From Blastocladiella britannica (lineage: Eukaryota; Blastocladiomycota; Blastocladiomycetes; Blastocladiales; Blastocladiaceae), in contig MU624945.1 in the NCBI GenBank assembly GCA_025349905.2, forward strand, positions 1 through 16,470: 16,470 nucleotides of DNA, given 5' to 3'. Within the stretch, counting starts at the first letter, position 1; the number at the start of each line of letters is the position of its first letter. A model generated the notes under the pieces. It made no database searches and was not told where the DNA came from. It saw nothing but the letters and a program-made list of their open reading frames with translations. The position numbers and the translations under genes were made by a program. This document shows positions 8,101-16,470 of the stretch, piece after piece.

Positions 8101-10572
8101 TTAATATTCTGGCACCAACTCCTCTCCCTCCTCGGCGCCGTCGGCGCCCAAAGCCGCCCACACGTGCTCAATCAGGGGCGCGCACTGAACCGCGGCGGCG
8201 GGTCGACTCACATTGATGCGCATGAGATCCATAGCCACCGCGACCTGGAGATCGTCCTCCACAGAAGCGTCATGGTCGCCGTCAGTGGTCATGGATTTCG
8301 GGTACCGCTGTGAAAAGTGCGTCAGGAGCACGGTCTTGGCGCGGCAGGCGCGGGCGGCGCCAATGGCCTCGGCGACGGTCGAGTGCTGGCGCTTCTCGGC
8401 CTCGTGCTCCATCCCGGCCGCAAACGACGCCTCGTGCACAACCAAGTCGGGCCCGGCAGATCCATGGGCGAGGGCGAGCGCCGGCAACATGCCTGTTGGC
8501 CGCGTGTCGCCAGAAAACACCACCGACACGGGTAGGCCCGCGGGACCAGCGCCGTCAAGGCGCACCGCGTACGAGTACGACCGGTGGATCATGGGCATGG
8601 TGCCGAGCATCGTCAGCTGCATTTCGGCCATGACTCGGGCCAGGACCGCTGGAGGAGGTGGGATCACGGCCGTAGTTGGGGTCATTGAATCGTGCTTGGC
8701 GGCGATCGCGTCAAAATGCCATCCGTTGGGCTGGAAGCACTCCATCCACGCCATGGGCGCTACCGCGTCGCAGTCCACCATCAGCACGCGCGAGCCCCAC
8801 CCAAACGGCTCAATCGCATCGAGCTCGGCCAGGTACGGGCCCATGAGCTTGGGCGCCACCACCACCAGCGGACCGGTTGTCCGGTGCAGGAATCGCATGA
8901 GCCCGAGCTGGTGGTCGGCGTGCACGTGCGACACAAAGATAAGTTTCAGGCTGTCGAGCAGTGACTGGAGCGTCGGGTATCGCTGAGCAAGGACCGAGGA
9001 TGACGGCGACGACGACGTGACACCGCCCGCCGTTTCGGGAAACATGCGGCTCAGCTGGCCGAGCGTCCCTTCCCCACAGTCCAGCAAAATTGGCCCGTTC
9101 GGGGTCGAAACAAGTGTCGATGAGACGTTGCGGTACTTGCTGGGCACGGCGGACCCGGTTCCCAGCGCAACAACGATCCAGTCGGTCATGTCTCCGTCGT
9201 CCAAGTTCGATGAAGTTGTTGTTGCTGCGGCGGCGGTGGCGGCGGCAACGGCATCCACCAGGAACGGGTCTTGAGCGATGGCGGCCGCGGCTGCGTCGGC
9301 CGGCTCCACGGTGGGTGGCGCTGAAATATGCTGGTACGCCGGCGACACGACGAATTCGTCGAGCATGGCGCCGACCACGACATTGTCACCGGGCAGGCTG
9401 CCCTGGTGGCTCGACGCATCGGTTCCCTTTTGATATGGGAGGAAACAGTGGGGAGCCGCGGCGGCAAGCATCTTGTGGGCGGTGGCCGACGCAGCGAGCG
9501 TCACCGTTTCGTTCGCAAACTCGGGGCCAACGGCAATGTGACGGGTACTGGCGGGCCAGCGCGCATCACGAACGAGCGCTTTCCAGGTTGGGTGCTCGCA
9601 AACGCCGGCGCCCAGCAGGTGGAACACGACGGGCGGAAGAGCCTCCTCGTCCGACGACGACGACGAAGCCAGTGTCGTAATCAACGACGGATGTTGGATC
9701 GCGGCTGCCACGAGCTCGGGGGTTGAGAAATCGAGAATGCCCATCACCTGGCCGGGCCGCCCGTTGCCCATGACCTGATCAGGAGTCACGGTTGCGCCGG
9801 TCGACACGACCGTGACGGCGTTCCCGCGCTGCAGTTGGCCAAACATGGGGCCGGGCGTCACGCCGAGCTCGCGCGCGCGCTTGGCATCGAATTTGCCCAG
9901 CGTCGGTGGGCCGCGAACGATGTACGCAGCCGAGCACTGGAATGGCTTTCCGAGCGTGGCATCGGTCACGTAAGCTCCAATGTCCTGCTCGTGGCCCTGG
10001 AGCCATTGAATCAGCTGGCTGGGTGTTGGGCCGACGGCGTCGGTGTCCAGGTCCCGCATTCGCCGCAGGCGATCGTTGCCGTCGCCATTGCTGCGATCAG
10101 GCAGCAACAAGCAGGCCGAGATGCTAAAGTGCTCGTCCTGGAACACGGGCGCGAGCAGGTCGAGGGACTCGGGACGCACCTCGTCCACATCAAAGTGCAT
10201 CATCTTTGGGTAGCCGTACATGCGCGACGCGGCAATCAGCCGCTTGGTGTTGGGCGGGCCATGCACCGTGACCACGTTCTTGTTGCTCAGGGCACGCGTC
10301 AGCAGCAGACCTGTTCCCATAAGGGCGTTGAGGATGACGCGTTCGTTTCCAAAAAAAAAGGAGCTCGTACCTAGAATACCGCCCGACGATTCCCAGTCGG
10401 CACGCGTCAGAAAAATGTGCTGCATCTTGGCAAGCCGTACGTGACGGTCGGCAGCAAACCGCTGCATTCCCTCGCCGCACTGGAACAGGTAACGCTGTGC
10501 TCCAAGCGATAAGACCAGGGACGGCGTAAGATCGCATGTGCCGGGGCCAAGGACTTGAATCGAGTACTTCAT
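8101..10572 (-). CDS. TRZ1: Long-form tRNase Z (3' tRNA endonuclease)
   Basis: Endonuclease that removes 3' trailers from pre-tRNAs using two zinc ions. Exons 10572-10371 and 10310-8101, with a 60-nt stop-free intron, give 803 residues, normal for tRNase Z-long. The N-terminal half is an inactive beta-lactamase-like domain starting MKYSIQVLGPGTCD and continuing FLTRADWESSGGILG|LLLTRAL...VHGPPN. A poly-Ala/Thr linker follows. The catalytic half has PSKYRN (the PxKxRN motif), LLDCGEGTLGQL, the zinc motif SHVHADHQLG (His529-x-His531-x-Asp533-His534; bases 8928-8911), FSGDTRPT, HEASF and LTHFSQRY. The start at 10572 matches the family's conserved 'MK..IQ.LG.GT.D' opening, so no mitochondrial presequence is visible; only a nuclear/cytosolic form is apparent. 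117 bp separate it from the end of RIF1 upstream on the same strand. Confidence 0.96.
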   Translation of the reverse strand: MKYSIQVLGPGTCDLTPSLVLSLGAQRYLFQCGEGMQRFAADRHVRLAKMQHIFLTRADWESSGGILGTSSFFFGNERVILNALMGTGLLLTRALSNKNVVTVHGPPNTKRLIAASRMYGYPKMMHFDVDEVRPESLDLLAPVFQDEHFSISACLLLPDRSNGDGNDRLRRMRDLDTDAVGPTPSQLIQWLQGHEQDIGAYVTDATLGKPFQCSAAYIVRGPPTLGKFDAKRARELGVTPGPMFGQLQRGNAVTVVSTGATVTPDQVMGNGRPGQVMGILDFSTPELVAAAIQHPSLITTLASSSSSDEEALPPVVFHLLGAGVCEHPTWKALVRDARWPASTRHIAVGPEFANETVTLAASATAHKMLAAAAPHCFLPYQKGTDASSHQGSLPGDNVVVGAMLDEFVVSPAYQHISAPPTVEPADAAAAAIAQDPFLVDAVAAATAAAATTTSSNLDDGDMTDWIVVALGTGSAVPSKYRNVSSTLVSTPNGPILLDCGEGTLGQLSRMFPETAGGVTSSSPSSSVLAQRYPTLQSLLDSLKLIFVSHVHADHQLGLMRFLHRTTGPLVVVAPKLMGPYLAELDAIEPFGWGSRVLMVDCDAVAPMAWMECFQPNGWHFDAIAAKHDSMTPTTAVIPPPPAVLARVMAEMQLTMLGTMPMIHRSYSYAVRLDGAGPAGLPVSVVFSGDTRPTGMLPALALAHGSAGPDLVVHEASFAAGMEHEAEKRQHSTVAEAIGAARACRAKTVLLTHFSQRYPKSMTTDGDHDASVEDDLQVAVAMDLMRINVSRPAAAVQCAPLIEHVWAALGADGAEEGEELVPEY
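10311..10370 (-). other. Stop-free 60-nt intron in tRNase Z
   Basis: Donor GTACGA (10370) and acceptor GAACAG (10311), phase 1, length divisible by three with no in-frame stop, so an unspliced message would encode 20 extra residues (TSSFFFGN...). Splicing restores SSGGILGLLLTRALSNKNVV, which matches the uninterrupted family pattern between the GG(I/L)xG loop and the VHGPP strand. The T-run before the middle is typical of introns in this window. Confidence 0.8.
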
Positions 10573-10689
10573 TTATAAGTATGATATGTGCGCTGTGCGA
10601 AATTACAATATATTGAGGGCGAGCGCGTCAACCCATTTTAAAGAGAGGCAAAAAAGAAGCAAAAAAAAGATGACGCTAGATCAGCTCAC
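10573..10689 (-). promoter_or_regulatory. Intergenic spacer between RIF1 end and tRNase Z start
   Basis: 117 bp that must hold the RIF1 3' end and the tRNase Z promoter. On the minus strand it has T-runs just after the RIF1 stop, a GC block, then AT-rich sequence (CAATATATTGTAA) and ATACTTATAA directly before ATG 10572. No AATAAA is present. The AT-rich element at about 10604-10616 could act as a core promoter; this is by composition only. Confidence 0.35.
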
Positions 10690-13600
10690 TCACATTCGCC
10701 GGACCAATTCCTGGCCGATCCCGCCCATCCACGTCCCAAGGTGCTGCTGCAACTTGGCCAAGTCCCTATATTACGGCATTTCCATGTCAGCCGTCTGACT
10801 CGAACTGAAGACGATAATGAAAAAAACGTACCCATTCGAGAGGTGTGCGAGTCGCGTGGTGGCCTCGGCGGGGTTCTCCAAGAGCACCGCCAAATACGCA
10901 TCGACCGGTTTCGGTACGGGACGAGCAGAGGATGACGTGTCGTCGCCATCAACGTTGATGTCAAGCGGATCCGTCATGGGCTCGGTTGGAGGCTCGGTCA
11001 TATCGTCAACTTCAGCGCCCATTTGCTGTTGATCCACCGCAGTCGAAATAAAAGCGGCAGCGCCTGCACCCATTCCAAGCTGGCTGTCTTCCGTCGAGCG
11101 CATGAACGGCAGTCGCTCCGCCCGCTGCTCCTCCTCGCGCTCGCGCTGGCGGCGGGTGCGCGATCGCTTTGCGCGCGGAGCCCCTGTGTGGTCACTGCTC
11201 ACGTCGGCGTCTTCGTCGTCGTTGCTGTCGTCTGAAGCGCCAGCCAAGAGCGCAGCGGCTCGAGCTGATTTGCCGCCCTGTGCGTGAGAGGCAGCAGGCT
11301 TGGGAGGCGGTGGGTGTGCAAATGGGTTTGCCGCGACCGAGGCCGACTGGTCCCGCTTGCGCTTGCTGGCGCCAGCCAGTGGTAAATGCTCGCGCGCCGC
11401 GGACGGCGATGACGGGTGCGGCGGGGACGACAGGTTTGTCGTTGGGGGTGGGCGGCGCGGCGAAGCGAATACCGCGTTGTTGGGCGTGTGGCGAGCGCGC
11501 AGCCGGTCCCCTGGTGAAAAGATGGGCGGAGGTGGCGGCGGTTGCTCGGTCGTCGCGCGTCGCACAGCAAAGGTTGGGGAGGAGGTTGGATCCGCGGTAG
11601 TGTCGTGACGAAGCGCATTGGGAAGGGTGATGGCGCCGCTGAGGTCCGGATCGCGGGCTGCTTGGGCGAGGGCGCGTGTCAGCTCAGTCGAAATCGCACC
11701 TTGCGCCAACAATTCGTCCACGCGGTCGCCAATGCGAGCACCCCACAGGCGTGCGGCGATCTCGGTCACTTGGTCGTTCAATCCGATCGCTTGCTCGCCT
11801 TCCAGTGCATCCTCCAGTGGCACTCTGCCAAATGCGAGTACAAAGTACGGCCCGCCGGTTTGCAGCAGCGCTCTTGATGACAGGGACGCGCCGTGGGTGC
11901 TCAAGAGGTGGAGCACTGCCGATACCGCCATGCCAGCAGAGTGGCGGAGCTCCGATTGTCCGCTGCTCGTCAATGCACGAAGCATTCTCGCCATGGAATC
12001 TGCTTCCAGCAGCGTCGTGAGGGGTGGCGTCAGTGCCTCCAGAACTGGGACCCACACCTCGGCCCGCAGGGTTGTGAGCGGCTGCTGCAGTTTTGCAGGG
12101 CTGTCGCCACCATCATGACGGCCAAGAACGGAAGCAATCGAACGCATAACGGGCTCAAAGGCCACTGGCAACGGCCCGTGTACCTCGGCATTCACGCTGG
12201 CGTGTGCCATGAATCGCGCGAGCTCCTGAAGGATCATCCGCGTCCATGTCACCATGGGCTGCTGGGCACTCGGATCCGCACCAGGCGACGGTGGCGCCCC
12301 GATCGTGTATCGCGCCGCAAGGGCGGCCGTGATGCGCGCCAGTGTCGTCAGCCCGAGCTCGTGAAGGTTAGGCGCGCCGGCCGGGGCACCCAGAGGTAAC
12401 GCGGACACGAGCACTTGAGCGATCGCATTTGACAAGTGGTTGGGCGACTTCTGCTGTGGGCCAAACACGGACACGGCGGTGTCCCAAAGGTGCACCCATT
12501 CGCGGACTGGGAACGAAATCGTGCTGCTTGCCGAGCCAGTTTCGGTGAACTTGACGAGGGGCCAGCAAAGGAGCGTCTCCACCATCTCGAGCGCAAATGG
12601 CTCCGTGAAAGCGGCTGTCGGATCGGATCCCGGGCGAGGCTGCGGACCCTCGAGCAAATGTTTTGCTGCATAGGTGGCTGATTTTCATATCGTCGGTCAA
12701 TTATGAAGCGCAATACACATAGCTCGGTGATGAAATGAATGTATATGTACCAAGTGGGGTCCAAAACTCGAGCGTCGATTGAAGCGGATACGATGCGGGT
12801 TGGATATCGAGCATGTACAGAATCGAGTACAAGCCAGCAACCCCAGCGGTTGGGGTTGCGGCGGCCTTGACAAGCTCCTGGTAGCGGGCCCAGTAGCACT
12901 GCCAGTCACTGGCTTCGGCATCGTCGGTTTGCTCGTCGCTCCAGCACTCGATCCACAGGAGCACGAGGTGGACCGCAGGCAGGATGCGGAGATCGGCAGC
13001 GGTAAACAAGTGCGCCATGGACGACGTGGCCATGTGCATGCGGCACGTCTCCTCGAGGTCCAGGTAGCGACACCGGTGGCTGTCAAGAAGGCGAGGCGGC
13101 AAGAGGGTCTGAATTTGGTGCGTCAGAGCGTCCAGCATGTCGGTGCGCCAGTGCAGGCGGCCGCCCGAAATGGAAGAGGGCGTGTTGCGGCCATCGCCAC
13201 CACCAAAGCTGGAGGAACGGGCACCACCCTGCTCCTGCCCTGATTCGTCCACCGACCCCGTATCGTCCTGGAACGGATGGACCATGTCGGCGAGGCACTG
13301 GCCCAAGGCAAGGATGGAGGCGACCGACTCGGCCGACATGTGGATCTCCTTGGTCGATGCGCGATCCAGCGCGATCAGCAGCCGTTTAAACACGTCCATG
13401 ACGGATTTCTTTATCATTTGGTTGTGTCAATAGTTATGCCATGAATAGGAATGAAGGCCAAAAAGAGACTAAATACCTTGATGGCAGGCCGGCCACTGAA
13501 GGCTGCTCGGGTCCACTCGTCATCCGGCAAGATTCGCATCGATTCTCGGCACAGTTTGGTGAGCAGCGCGAAAAAGTAGGTCGCCTTGGAGCGGACCCAC

Positions 13601-15963
13601 TTTGGATCCATGCTAATATCATGCGTGACAGTTTCCCGCGGCCGGCGGTCGGGCGTGATGATGGTCAGCAACAGGTCCACATTGACTGGACTCGACGCAC
13701 TGGGAGCGAGGTCTATTTCTTTTGGTGTTAATAAAGAGTGATTCAAAAAAAAACAGGGAAACAAAATACCTCGGCCGTGGCAAGTGGTCAGCGCATTCAA
13801 GACGGTCCATGCATACTCGCGTACTTCGGGCTCCTCGGCCAATGCCAGAGTCTCGAGCAACGGCTCAACAACAAGCTCAAACGAGGACCCTTCCCATAGC
13901 GGTGAGAGCGCCTTCACCGCGACAATCAAGTTGAGCCACGCATCGGCGGCGCCCACTTTCAATTGCACGTGGCGGTCGTGCGCAAACGACTGGCTGATTG
14001 GAATCATGACCAGCCGCAACCGGCGCTCGTTCAGCAGGTATCGCGAGGACGCAAACGCGTATACCAGGGCCGACCATGCGCGGTAGCCAAAGAGCTTAGT
14101 GGATGCCTTCTTTAGGTTGAAGTAGCGCTCGACAATCTTGAGCATGCCGTTGATGAACGCAGGGGCTTCGCGCAGCTGGTGGGCGTACAGCACCACGGCC
14201 ACTGACCATGCCTTCATACCATCGCGCTCGTGGCGTCCCGTGAGCTCCGTGAGCTCGTAGACGAGCCGCACATTGTTCTTTTCCCAGCTGGCGTCGAGAA
14301 TGGACTTGAGGCGGCCCGGGATGACGGCCACAACGTTGTTCGCGGGGGACTTTGCTGCGGGTACCGTTGTTTGCCGGGCCGATTCGGCGGCAATTGCAGG
14401 CAAGTTGCGCGAGAAGAACTCGAGCGCGTTCTTACGGACGAGATCGTGCGTGTGCATGATGGCGCCAAACGCGGGGACGAGCCAGTCGGCGGCCAGGCCT
14501 AGCATGGGCCCGGGGAACAAGATCATCAAGGTGCTGAGCGCCAGGAGCGCCTCGGTGGGAATGGTGGTCGACTCGAATGGCGCCGGGTGGCGCAGCGCGT
14601 ACGCAAGGGTTTCGGAGATGCGAGGGATCAGGGAGCGGTTGGCCGTCAGTGTCCCGGCCGGAAGGCGCATCATGCGCAGCACCCAGACCGACAAGTGGCA
14701 CGTCGTTTTGCTGCCAGTCACCTGCGCCAGGTTGAGCACATGGAGTAAAATGTCGTTCGTCTCGCGGACTGTGTTTCAATCGAATATGAGAGTGTGTGTC
14801 CGACTTTTGTCCAAATTAAATAACATACCTGAGATGCGCTGGAACACTTCGGGCGAGTAAAACAAGAATCCAATCAACTTGAGGGCTTCAGCTTGGCTGA
14901 AATAGGTTCCAATGAAGAGGGTGAGAAGATCAGTCCGCACTCAGAAAATGTGAGAAAAAAAAACGTGCATGTCCTCGGCGGTGGATTCGTCCAAGTCTCG
15001 ACGAATAATGGAGACGAGATCCGTCATGCGCGGCGCAAGGGCAGTTACCTCGTGGTCAAAGGCCGGATGCATGCCACCTCCAGCAGCGGCAGGTGACGCG
15101 ATGGCAGAGTGCACGGGCGTTTCCGCGCCGGAAGGAGCCGCTGCCCCGGGCGGCGCGGGCGTGGCTGCCAGTGGAGCGCTGTGGCTTTGGATTCCGGCCG
15201 CGATGCGGAACCGCGTCGAAAGGGCGCGATAGGCAGCCACCACGATTTCACCCTGGTCGGCCAAGAGCATGTCCACCAGCTCGGGAACCGCCACGGACGC
15301 GGCATTGGCGGATGCACCCAGTTCTGTAGCGCGGCGGACACTCACTTCAAGCTCCAGCGATGCCTGGCTCCGTTCCGAGGAAGAGGCGGCGGCGGCAGTC
15401 GCGGTGCGCGAGGTCGGGGCAGCCGGTGTGGCGCCACCTGCAAGTGACGACAATGAAGACGCGCCGCCCGGCTCTCCATCGCGGTGGTGAAACTGCTGGT
15501 GCAGCTGCTGCTTGGTGACGAGAGCAGCGTTGAGCAAGGCCATGGCACGGCCGGCACTGGCGTCGGTGCCACTGTCACCTCCGGGGGCCGAGTTCTCGGG
15601 GCCGTCCTCCATAGGGATCGCGGGGGCAGGGGACGAGGAATGGGCAAGATCAAGCTCCGTCGGCAGGTCATCGTGACGGTGCGGTGACACGAGAGCTGGG
15701 GTGGCAAACGCAGGGCCATTGCGAGAGGGCGTTGCGGCAGGGCGGGAGCCCATGCGCCGCGAGGAGCCGGCGGTGGCGGCGGCTGCTCCCGGCGCTGACG
15801 CAGTGTTAGCGCTTGCGGGCGTGGCGGATATGGCCGAATGAAAGGACAGTTTGCGAGAGAGCGCCGGCTGGGCGGGCGTGGCCGGGGACAGAACCGGGCG
15901 CATCCCAGAGCGCTGTTGTTGCTGCTGCTGCACCAAGGATCCAGTCTTTAGATGGTTAGACAT
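10690..15963 (-). CDS. RIF1: RIF1-like telomere/replication-timing protein
   Basis: Chromatin scaffold that recruits PP1 to restrain origin firing and acts at telomeres and breaks. Exons 15963-14969, 14896-14829, 14768-13770, 13718-13477, 13408-12751, 12677-10832 and 10765-10690 join in one frame to 1627 residues. Residues 1-200 are disordered, with a Q-tract and RKLSF (37-41), a weak match to the PP1-docking RVxF pattern. Residues ~201-1230 form an alpha-solenoid; QAEALKLIGFLFYSPEVFQR, the tryptophan-rich FGYRAWSALVYAFASSRYL and RRLRLVMIPISQSF resemble the Rif1 N-terminal domain in order and spacing. A Pro/Ser-rich region follows with basic NLS-like RAKRSRTRRQRERE. The C-terminus is a short helical module ending GTWMGGIGQELVRRM. 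The first intron needs a GC donor; the third is stop-free. Another HEAT-repeat protein is possible, but the N-domain resemblance is specific. Confidence 0.72.
13719..13769 (-). other. Stop-free 51-nt intron in RIF1
   Basis: Donor GTATTTTG (13769) and acceptor CCAAAAG (13719), phase 1. Length is 17 codons with no stop, so the frame reads straight through (ILFPCFFLNHSLLTPK...). The inserted residues are hydrophobic and T-run encoded, unlike the flanking helices; splicing gives TTCHGREIDLAPSASS. It is the shortest intron in the window. Confidence 0.7.
14897..14968 (-). other. Probable GC-AG intron in RIF1
   Basis: A 72-nt interval with acceptor CTATTTCAG. Only a GC donor (GCACGT at 14968) keeps the frame (phase 2): ...STAEDI|QAEALKLIGF. 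The nearby GT (GTTTTT at 14964) is phase 0 and would put the next exon out of frame into a stop. GCACGT differs from the GTACGT donors used elsewhere in this window only by T to C at position 2. Confidence 0.6.
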
Positions 15964-16067
15964 TCAAAATCTTCAATTCTTGCCCAGTGGAGCGAAGTTC
16001 GAATGCCGCTGCTGTGAGATGTCCATTTTCCAATTTTTTTAAAAGCACTTCAAAACCTCAGCCGCCT
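15964..16067 (-). promoter_or_regulatory. Spacer between the RS/RD gene end and RIF1 start
   Basis: 104 bp holding the 3' end of the upstream gene and the promoter/leader of RIF1. Read on the minus strand it contains a GTGCTTTTAAAAAAATTGG block early and an A-rich GAAGATTTTGA leader just before ATG 15963. No AATAAA or clear TATA box is present. Confidence 0.35.
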
Positions 16068-16418
16068 TTAGCGCGAACGCGAGCGCGAGTCCGACATCTT
16101 GCGCACGTCTTCGTGGCGATCTTCGCGCTCAGGCGCACGGCCGCGACGCTCATCCATCTCCATCGGGTCGTCGCTGTGCTCGTCGCGCGGGCGGCGACGG
16201 TCGTCGTCACGCGGACGACGCTCCTCATCGCGCACACGACGCTCACCACCATCGCGGCCGCGGCGGTCATCCACAACCTCGTCGCGGTGCCCACTTCCGC
16301 GACGGTCGCGCGAGCGGGAGCGGCGCTCTTCGCGGCGCTCTCCACCACGACGCCCATCACGGTCAGAACCACGGTGGCGGTCCCGGCGCGGGGAGCGCGA
16401 GCGGCTGCGGTAACGATC
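16068..16418 (-). CDS. RS/RD-rich splicing-factor-like protein, last exon
   Basis: Only the 3' exon is in the window; it begins after a GAATATAG acceptor (intron 16419 to the right edge, T- and A-rich) and ends at the TAA at 16068-16070. It encodes 117 residues, almost all Arg with Asp, Glu and Ser: RYRSRSRSPRRDRHRG at the start, then alternating RD/RE/RR blocks (RRPRDDDRRRPRDEH), a short DPMEMDE acid patch, and a final MSDSRSRSR. Such mixed-charge RS/RD tails are found in SR proteins, U1-70K and Luc7-type splicing factors, where they mediate nuclear-speckle targeting and are phosphorylated. The RNA-binding or other defining domain is off the edge, so the specific protein cannot be named. The reading frame is fixed by the coherent RS/RD pattern; the other long frame here is its shadow. 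Confidence 0.7.
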   Translation of the reverse strand, partial: DRYRSRSRSPRRDRHRGSDRDGRRGGERREERRSRSRDRRGSGHRDEVVDDRRGRDGGERRVRDEERRPRDDDRRRPRDEHSDDPMEMDERRGRAPEREDRHEDVRKMSDSRSRSR

Positions 16419-16470
16419 CTATATTCAAAGGCGATAAATGAATCCTTTTTCATTTTCAACATCAAAAAAA

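Noticed and set aside
7031..8161. 376-codon minus-strand frame over the TOP2 tail and its last intron
   Set aside because: Low-complexity Ser/Ala/Arg complement of the Ala/Lys/Asp-rich TOP2 tail; it overlaps the tRNase Z stop and has no family signature.
10690..15963. Minus-strand region as three or four separate genes
   Set aside because: All blocks join through compatible-phase introns into one 1628-codon frame with a continuous helical solenoid, and the breaks have splice signals rather than promoters.
16085..16400. Repeated CGCGAC/CGTCGC-type hexamers as a non-coding satellite or CRISPR
   Set aside because: The periodicity is three bases and explained by Arg/Asp/Glu/Ser codons of the RS/RD protein; there are no constant repeats with unique spacers.
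16058..16465. 135-codon frame at the right end on the minus strand
   Set aside because: It reads Ala/Thr/Val-rich nonsense across the splice acceptor; the neighbouring frame gives a coherent RS/RD-repeat sequence ending in a stop.

Overview
The window looks like nuclear DNA from a small, gene-dense, GC-rich eukaryote. The evidence is 51-104 nt spliceosomal introns (mostly GTA... donors and TAG/CAG acceptors), intergenic gaps of only 32-239 bp, A-rich leaders before start codons, and purely eukaryotic genes (topoisomerase II, long-form tRNase Z, RIF1, a Rab-like GTPase, an RS/RD splicing-type protein). A secreted proteinase-K-type subtilisin in this setting suggests a fungus. The combination (high GC, tiny introns, compact layout) would fit an early-diverging zoosporic fungus such as Blastocladiomycota, but that assignment is inference, not proof.

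Layout. 1-649 (+): 3' part of a thioredoxin-fold protein running off the left edge. 889-2409 (+): three-exon secreted subtilisin. 2498-3231 (-): two-exon divergent Rab-like GTPase, convergent with the subtilisin (88 bp apart) and divergent from the next gene (77 bp). 3309-8068 (+): four-exon DNA topoisomerase II. 8101-10572 (-): long-form tRNase Z, convergent with TOP2 across only 32 bp. 10690-15963 (-): seven-exon RIF1-like HEAT-repeat protein. 16068-16418 (-): last exon of an RS/RD-rich protein running off the right edge. No intergenic stretch exceeds 300 bases, and I saw no tRNA, rRNA, transposon or CRISPR.

Together these are mostly housekeeping and genome-maintenance genes: TOP2 (decatenation), RIF1 (telomere/replication timing with PP1), tRNase Z (tRNA 3' processing), an SR-type factor (splicing) and a vesicle- or cilium-type GTPase, plus one secreted protease. 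The adjacency of TOP2 and RIF1 is probably incidental. I found no clear new multi-gene system. The most unusual items are a probable GC-AG intron in RIF1, two short stop-free introns of length divisible by three, a Rab-like GTPase with a broken G3 motif and no prenylation cysteine, and a topoisomerase II whose C-terminal domain carries a textbook SUMO-interacting motif.
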